Assembly (NCBI GenBank): GCA_951394405.1
Contig: OX596341.1
Coordinates: 2,480,001 to 2,544,000 of the forward strand
Reading direction: 5' to 3'
Length of the DNA stretch: 64,000 nt
DNA from: Coprinellus micaceus
Lineage: Eukaryota > Basidiomycota > Agaricomycetes > Agaricales > Psathyrellaceae
A program made the position numbers and the translations under genes. Shown piece after piece: positions 58,110-64,000 of the stretch. Positions within the stretch are counted from its first letter, which is position 1. Every line of letters begins with the position of its first letter. The notes under the pieces were generated by a model that ran no database searches, was not told where the DNA came from, and saw nothing but the letters and a program-made list of their open reading frames with translations.

Positions 58110-60887
58110 ATGGATGACTTACCCGAGCAAGTCCCACGCCGACTTGGTCCTGCCTTACACGAGATCTACGTCCGCACACTACTCGCCGAGGGCTACGGAC
58201 TGCCATGCTGGGAGCCAAGACCCCTGGAGCCCAAGGTTCAACCAAAGGGTGTCGTTCCGGGAGATGTTGGAACGTATACTCCTGAAGGGGGGTTCCGCAG
58301 GACGTTCAATCTACTGGACGACTGTCACTTTGTCCAAAAGATCCCACACACAGTCCAAATCAACCCACCAAGGGTACCCCAGGGCCTAAAGGTGGGGGTT
58401 GTACCCCGCCAAGATATGTTACTGGAGGGAGAAACAATAGTTCGAGGGGCATCAACTGAAAAGTCGGTTTGTTCTGGGCGGTAATGATCAAATCCCCCCC
58501 TGGTCCTACTGGCTTCGAGACTCACTTTCCCAACAGGTCTTCAGAGGACTTTACATATGAATTTCATCGACACCCCACGGCTCCAGCTGGCGCTATTCTC
58601 GCTTTGACTTCATCTGCAGATAAAGAAGAGGTCGCGGACATTGAGGGGATGAGGAAGTACATCATCCAGCACGCAGAGGCCATCTACAGGCACGCAATCA
58701 GCATCCGGGCCATCGGGGAGGAAGAATCCTTCTACATCGTTACAGGGTGTATCAAGAGTGACAGCTGGGCAATGGCCGCGTACGACGAAGGCATGGACCA
58801 CAACCACAGCACCCTTTGCCTCGAGCGGAGGATCAAAGCCAGAGGTGGGAATCCCCCGCGGTATGAATGGACTCGGCAAGGCTCGTCGCGTGCTCGCGTT
58901 GGAAGGAGTGATCGAAGGAAGGTGAAGGATCAGATCCTATTCCTCCAGGGATTCAAACTGGTTTTTTCCCCACGTTTCCGTTATCAAGTGGAAGCTGGCA
59001 GCTCCGGAACCAGCCCGAACCATCAAGGTTCCGGCCCTGGGGACATGGGTGGCCACCAGGACCGACCTGGCGCGCCTGATGGGGGGCCTCACCCTGGTAG
59101 CAGGCGAAACGGTAATGGGAGGGGGCCCACCATTGGGTGGGCCGGTCAGTCGAGCACGTACGGTCATATGCATTCTGCAGGATCTTCTGAGCTCCCCCTC
59201 ACGCGTACATTACTCCTTACCCCTATTCTCATTGAGCCGTGCTGATTCTTCTTCCACAGGCGATCCCTATGATATCCATTGCACATCACTTTCTTACCGG
59301 ACAAAAATGGTGAGTTTTGCTCTGGAGTTTGCGTCGGGGTGCGCGACGCTGGTGACTCTCCTCCTGACAGGCATACCATCCGAGCGATGCGATCAATGCT
59401 CTCTTGCTACAAGAGGTGAGTGTGTACCAGTCTACCAGAATTCTTCTGTTCCCGAGCCCAGAAAGCTAACCAAGAGCTAATGGGGCATGCCCTCTGGTTA
59501 CGTAGACTGGCTGCGATATCGCCATCTGCCATGACAATTCCTGGCGCTTCCTTCTCAAGTCATGTTGCTCCCTGCAAACTACGGAAGGTATCAGTGCTGA
59601 CTGTGACTACTTCTCATACCTCATGATTGACAGCTCCTTGATTTCAGAGGATCTCAAAGTAGAAGATTTGCCTACGAGGATAGGTGGTTTAGGAAACCGT
59701 GACATAGGTATTCATAATGGTGAGTCACCCCTCCCGCTTGGTGGGTGCGATAACCTGAGCTTGCGAGAAACAAGATGTGGCATTCCTCTTACCCACAGAA
59801 TTCGATATCGAGCCAGCCTCACTGCGTATTCAAGAACAGTTGAACCATATGCGAAGTGCAGCCCGTGGGAGTGTCGGGGCTGTAGAAGAAGAGCTGAATC
59901 TACCGATTCCCGCTGAAATCACCAAGGAGCAGCCTCTAGCTCTTGGGAGAAATGTTGGATCATCGTTGAACAAGGGATATGTCCGGCCTCGCACGTCCCG
60001 TTTCGCGTCTGACCTGAAAATCCGGGCAAATGACGTGGTTATTGTGTGAGCGTCCCTCACCCGCTTGACATGGGACACCTTGGCTGAACCACTACGCGTA
60101 GAATGATGGGATTGAGCGGCTCAGGCAGGAGCACGGTGCGTCGTATCCTCCAAGCTGTTGTCTCAGGATCTCGCTGAACGCAGCCCTACAGTTCATCAAT
60201 GCCCTGTTGCCACAATCATCTCCACAGAAAAGGGTCATTGGCAAGGATGGCACCCTTTCGGCCTGTACAAAGACGGTAGAACACGTCGTGGTCGATATAC
60301 AGAATGAATACCGCCTCATTCTTGTGGATACACCGGGGCTTGATCCTAAAGATGGGTCTGACTCAGACGTAATGAATGATATCTCGACTTGGGCCGCCCA
60401 GAAGTCAGTAAGCCACTCGCACTTGCCATATTTCTGGGGTGTATATTGATCTTTTATCAGTTTGCCGCCGGAAGGATGCCGCGGAGGCATCATATTCCTA
60501 TACGACATTTGCCCAGAGCGCCTCAAAGCAGGATCAGAAATCGAAACCTTGAGCCAGTCGTTCAACATCTCAGCAAAATCGAAGCAACTCGTGATAGTCA
60601 CGTCCAAGTGGAGGAATCTCGGGAAGAACTTGGATAAGGGCGAAGCTCGGCACACCAGCCTCATAGCCCAGCTTAGTAAATCTTCATCCAACGCTCCGTT
60701 TCACAAGTTCAAGGAGGACAAAGATGCATGGCCAATCGTCAAGCAATTCCTGGCTTATCTCGAGAGGGCACCCCGAGTTAACTTCAATACGACTTTTAAT
60801 CGTATCAAGCACCGGCAAGAAGTGAAGGAAAAGGAGCGGAAATCCGGTTTCAGAAAGTTCCTTAGCTCGCTCGCGTTTTGGAGGTAG
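58110..60887 (+). CDS. two-part protein: N-terminal uncharacterised domain fused to C-terminal AIG1-like GTPase
   Basis: Start taken at ATG 58110 (MDDLPEQVPRRLGPALHEIY); ATG 58049 spliced to 58104 is an alternative. N-terminal half: GYGLPCWEP, GDVGTYTPEGGFRRTFN (exon to 58480), then from 58537 FTYEFHRHPTAPAGAILALT, SFYIVTGCIKSDSWAMAAY, DQILFLQGFKLVFSPRF, AYHPSDAINALLLQE and CDIAICHDNSWRFLLKSC. A linker (IGGLGNRDIGIHN, LNLPIPAEITKEQPLALGR) leads to KIRANDVVIVMMGLSGSGRS (Walker A with Arg), FINALL, YRLILVDTPGLDPKDG, CRGGIIFLYDICPERLKAG, LVIVTSKWRNLG, AWPIVKQFLAYLERAP and tail SGFRKFLSSLAFWR. The N-terminal motifs recall a family of unknown function frequent in Agaricomycetes (from memory). The middle, 59.0-59.3 kb, is not securely spliced. 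Same architecture as the gene at 62.2-64 kb. Confidence 0.72.
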
Positions 60888-60950
60888 AAATGATGTTTGG
60901 TCAGAGTTGGTTGCGACTGTCTATACATCTTATCTAACCATTTATGCACC
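60010..60950 (+). repeat. duplicated block, copy B
   Basis: Partner of 56020-56975; covers the G-domain exons, their introns and about 60 nt of 3' flank. Confidence 0.75.
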
Positions 60951-61506
60951 GCTTTCTCCCCGATTCTCCCAACATTTCCACCGAAAACGAAAGCTCGATA
61001 GGTAGGGCGAGAAAGGCGCGGTGTGACGCTAGGCGCCTCGGACCGACGATGGGATCTCTCGAAGTTGGGGCGCCTAGCAGAGGATCCACGAATCGGTGGC
61101 TCTCGGCGGTCTGCGTCGCGCACGCGACAAGCGGAAGTAAGACCTCATCGCCGGCGTTTTCAATGCTGCCACGAGAACTCGTGTTCGGGTTTTAGTGCAA
61201 ACCCCGGGCACGAGGTCTTCCTGCCTATTGTGCGAGAGGGCGTAATTCTACATTTGGCAAAGGTAAACTTTACAGCGTCGATTCGTGTTCTTCATGGACC
61301 TCGAACAAGTGTATTAGCCACAGGGAAACGACCTCTTCAACGTTCAGAGCTTTTGTGGGGGTGCCTGAATCTCCGAGTCGCCATTCGTTTCTCGGACTTC
61401 TTCTCAACGGAATTTCCTCATGACGATTTCCGGACAGCAGCTAGGTGGCCTTGAGTAGCTCCTGCGACAGGGGCACGACACAGTTGCCTCGGGGACTCCC
61501 TGGAAA
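60888..61506. other. intergenic, convergent
   Basis: First about 60 nt belong to duplicated block B; no gene recognised in the rest. Confidence 0.45.
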
Positions 61507-61923
61507 TCAACTTCTCGGAAGGGATGGATTAGAGCAGCTCAGGTAGCTCCCGTGTATTGATATTGAGTCGGCGACCGAGACTATACCTACGAAATACCTC
61601 CCTAGAGTAAACGTTATCTCAGCACGAAAGTATTGACCACGACGTACAGTGAACGGGGAGAGGTGGTTGATACCATATACTGGCAATCGCTGATGGGGTT
61701 CCGGTTCGCTTGACTCAACTATCTCTGTTTCAACATTTATGGAGCCCTCGCTGCGACGGTTATGCACAAGCATATCAGTCCACCGAATCGCGATGGCGAT
61801 TGGCGCTGGGCCATTTAATGACATCATTTCAAACGAAATAGGCGCCGGTCTCCGAGTCTCATCAACTCCCAACGGAGAGATCTTCTTCGCGCCGGAGAGG
61901 TCATTAATTATGTCGATGACCAC
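61507..61923 (-). CDS. hypothetical protein, 138 aa, uncertain
   Basis: Open frame with ATG at 61923 (MVIDIINDLSGAKKISPLGV), containing RRPAPISFEMMSLNGPAPIA, IAIRWTDMLVHNRRSEGSIN and RGQYFRAEITFTLGRYFVGI, ending SNPSLPRS. The alternating hydrophobic pattern looks like a beta-rich fold. An upstream frame (62086-61990, MRVIEDGSGPSAPPPWTFCS) may be a 5' exon with donor GTAGGC. No family recognised. Confidence 0.35.
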   Translation of the reverse strand: MVIDIINDLSGAKKISPLGVDETRRPAPISFEMMSLNGPAPIAIAIRWTDMLVHNRRSEGSINVETEIVESSEPEPHQRLPVYGINHLSPFTVRRGQYFRAEITFTLGRYFVGIVSVADSISIHGSYLSCSNPSLPRS

Positions 61924-62169
61924 ATATATATGATTGAAAATGCAGGATACATGTATTCAAGTCACAGATCGGGAGAACGGAGTGTACATAGTGTAATCCG
62001 CCTACGTGGAAGTACAGGGCTTGCTCCGAGCAGAAGGTCCAGGGTGGCGGCGCGGAGGGCCCAGAGCCATCTTCAATGACCCTCATCCCTCCGCTGCTTG
62101 TAAGCCTTGTCGTGTAACCCCCTTCAGTACCGAAACAAAGGCAGCGCCCACGCCAGACCTTTACAATAT
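61924..62169. other. short intergenic stretch
   Basis: Possible 5' exon of the hypothetical protein; downstream side of the last GTPase. Confidence 0.35.
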
Positions 62170-64000
62170 CTAAGAGGCGTCCGGATCCGCAATGCAGACC
62201 AAGGACCTAAGCGATTTGCCGAGCATCTCTCTCTTCTTCTTACGGTGCGAATCGCCGCTCTCCCCCTCGAGATCAAGCATCAAACCCCCTTCGATTCGGG
62301 GCAGGAGCTGCTTCATAATGTCCCATGCGTCCTCAGGTTGTGAAAGCCGATGGACTTCGGCTCGCCGAAACCGTTCTGTTAGCTGCTTGTGTCGGGCCTC
62401 CGCTTCACCAGGTTCACTGTTTGCCCATTTTGAGGTGACGATGATTAGGCGGGGTGAGTTTGAAGCCAATGTGAAGAGGTCGCCGACAGAGGTGAAGTCG
62501 CGTTGGCTCGGGAAACCATCTGAGGTAATGTCGTGCATGAATATGACGCATCCGCGGGGTTTCTGGCCGACCGGCAACCTGTAATCGAGGCATGAGTACT
62601 GCTACTGCCATGGTTTAAAGTATATTTGAGGCTGCTGCGAGCCGGAGAGGAACGATTGGAGGTTTGGGAGCAACACTCTCCAACTGTAAATGTGCCAAAG
62701 GGACGTACCGGCTCTTCGACCACGTTACGATGTCGTCCCTCACACCATTTGGATCAAGTTTGCTTCCACCAATGATGTCGAGTCCGGGAGTGTCCACCAT
62801 GACAAGCCGGTAGTCCTTTTCGACACCCAATACTTCGATGAGCTCCTGGGATTCAAGGATAACACACTGAGTCATTGCTGTACGAGGATCAAGCCCGTCT
62901 CCAACGGCCATCTTCCGAGCGTCGTGCTTGTCAGGCAGTAGGTTATTGATGAACTATGTTATATGCACATTAGAGAGGGTATAGTGAGGAAGCAGGGTAC
63001 GCACAGTGCTCCTCCCGGCGCCGACGATCCCCATAACGCTGCAATGACACATCAGGTCCGGCAGAAAGCTGGAATTCTGTGAAGACTTACAGGACGACAA
63101 TGTCGTTGGACTGTAGCCGCGGTAAGCTAGAGGATTTCAGGGCCTTGGGGGCGCTCTTGGCATCCGATGGGATTCGTTCCGCTTGGTTGTCAGGCAGAAG
63201 GAAGGCTACTCCTAGTTTCCTTACATTTTCATGCTATCTCGGGGATGAGAGTCGTTGATACATACCGTTCTGAACGCCTATTACGCGATGTCCCGAGTCG
63301 TCTTTCGACTCAGACTCGCCCTCCAACTTGACGACTTCTAGAACCAACCGCAGTTAGGCAACACTGTGGGGTGGAAGGATTAAAAATATCGAACAATACC
63401 TCCAGCGATTTGGTGCGAGACACATGATCTGAAGAAAAAGCGCCAGGAGTCATCATGGCAAACGGCAATATCGCAGTCCGTCTACGAATGGAAAGGTCGC
63501 CCGTCAGCTAAACAATCAGACTATCCAACGACATCCTCACCTGTTGGAGCAACCGAGCGTTGATCACATCGCTCGGGTGGCATACCTGGGGTGCGTTATT
63601 CAATGTGTGCATTCTGTCCCACATCGCAGAAGGGAACTCACCGTTTGTGTACGGGCAGGGAAGGGCGTGCAACGGATACCGTGAGTATTGTCTGTGAAGG
63701 AAGGGTCGATATCAACGAATGCGGGTGGTGGTGATAGGCAATAGACCCACTTCCCCTATTGTTGGAGCGAGATCCTTCATGGAGGAGGCTAGCCCGGTTG
63801 CGATATCCCCCTGTGCCTTGAGCTTGGACCAGCTTTGGTTTCAAGCTACTGTCGCCGGACCTGCGAGGGTCTGCTTGAGAACGGAAACCCGGAGAGAAGG
63901 CCAGCTTGAACCCCTGTAGGAACAGGCACTGATCCTTCACGTTCTTTCGATCACTCCGCCCGGCACGAGCACGCGAGGAGCCTTGCCTAGTCCATTCGTA
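62170..64000 (-). CDS. two-part protein: uncharacterised N-terminal domain plus AIG1-like GTPase (5' end outside window)
   Basis: Reads leftward from the window edge: YEWTRQGSSRARAGRSDRKN-VKDQCLFLQGFKLAFSP, CHPSDVINARLLQQ (about 63.59 kb), CDIAVCHDDSWRFFFRSC (about 63.48 kb), GVAFLLPDNQAERIPSDAKS, LPRLQSNDIVVLVMGIVGAG-RST (Walker A with Arg, about 63.03 kb), FINNLLPDKHDARK, YRLVMVDTPGLDIIGG, RGCVIFMHDITSDGFPSQ, LIIVTSKWANSEPG, DAWDIMKQLLPRIEGG, ending LGKSLRSLVCIADPDAS at 62170. The N-terminal motifs match the gene at 58.1-60.9 kb in the same order; the G domain (VMGIVGAGRST, DAWxIMKQLLP) is nearer to the stand-alone GTPase at 54 kb. The C-terminus has lost the FW-K tail. Truncated at the right edge, so the start is not seen. 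Confidence 0.75.

Noticed and set aside
1..64000. CRISPR arrays, riboswitches, operons
   Set aside because: Eukaryotic DNA; no regularly spaced repeats were seen apart from coding repeats and two microsatellites.

Overview
The window is nuclear DNA from a filamentous basidiomycete, most likely an Agaricomycete. Evidence: genes are cut by many short introns (about 45-70 nt), both strands are densely used, and the content is fungal: a microsomal P450 array, CHO2, a Zn2Cys6 factor, GPI-anchored wall proteins and a lineage-type expansion of P-loop GTPases. No prokaryotic features were seen.

Layout. 0-10.5 kb: three cytochrome P450 genes on + (the first is cut by the window edge), with a GPI-anchored GH79 glycoside hydrolase between the second and third. 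11-21.3 kb: three members of one small secreted Gly/Arg-rich protein family, interleaved with a 421-bp non-autonomous DNA transposon (35-bp inverted ends, perfect 8-bp target duplication) and three ordinary genes (a YAE1-like gene, TFIIE-beta and an F-box protein). 21.6-24.4 kb: a fourth P450 (-) and tRNA-Asp(GTC). 26.5-32.8 kb: CHO2 (phosphatidylethanolamine methyltransferase, +) and ALKBH6 (-, with two microexons). 33.9-36.3 kb: a short Zn2Cys6 protein and one unidentified gene. 36.4-45 kb: a broken P450 (-) and two intact P450s (+). 45.6-47.1 kb: a medium-chain dehydrogenase. 47.6-64 kb: five genes with six related GTPase domains, plus one GPI-anchored beta-rich protein.

How they fit. All seven P450s belong to one subfamily-level group and share intron positions. 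They look like local duplications; no terpene synthase, PKS or NRPS is visible, so a complete biosynthetic cluster is not supported. The most unusual part is the right third. One G-domain type appears there as a stand-alone protein, as two G domains in one polypeptide joined by a Ser/Pro-rich linker, and twice as the C-terminal half of a larger protein whose N-terminal half carries its own conserved motifs. In four of the six domains the Walker A lysine is arginine, and three end in a basic, aromatic, amphipathic tail. This has the architecture of a sensor/GTPase system and is the best candidate for an undescribed system here; its function is inference.

Gene boundaries come from reading splice sites and codon phase by eye. 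Starts are uncertain where stated.
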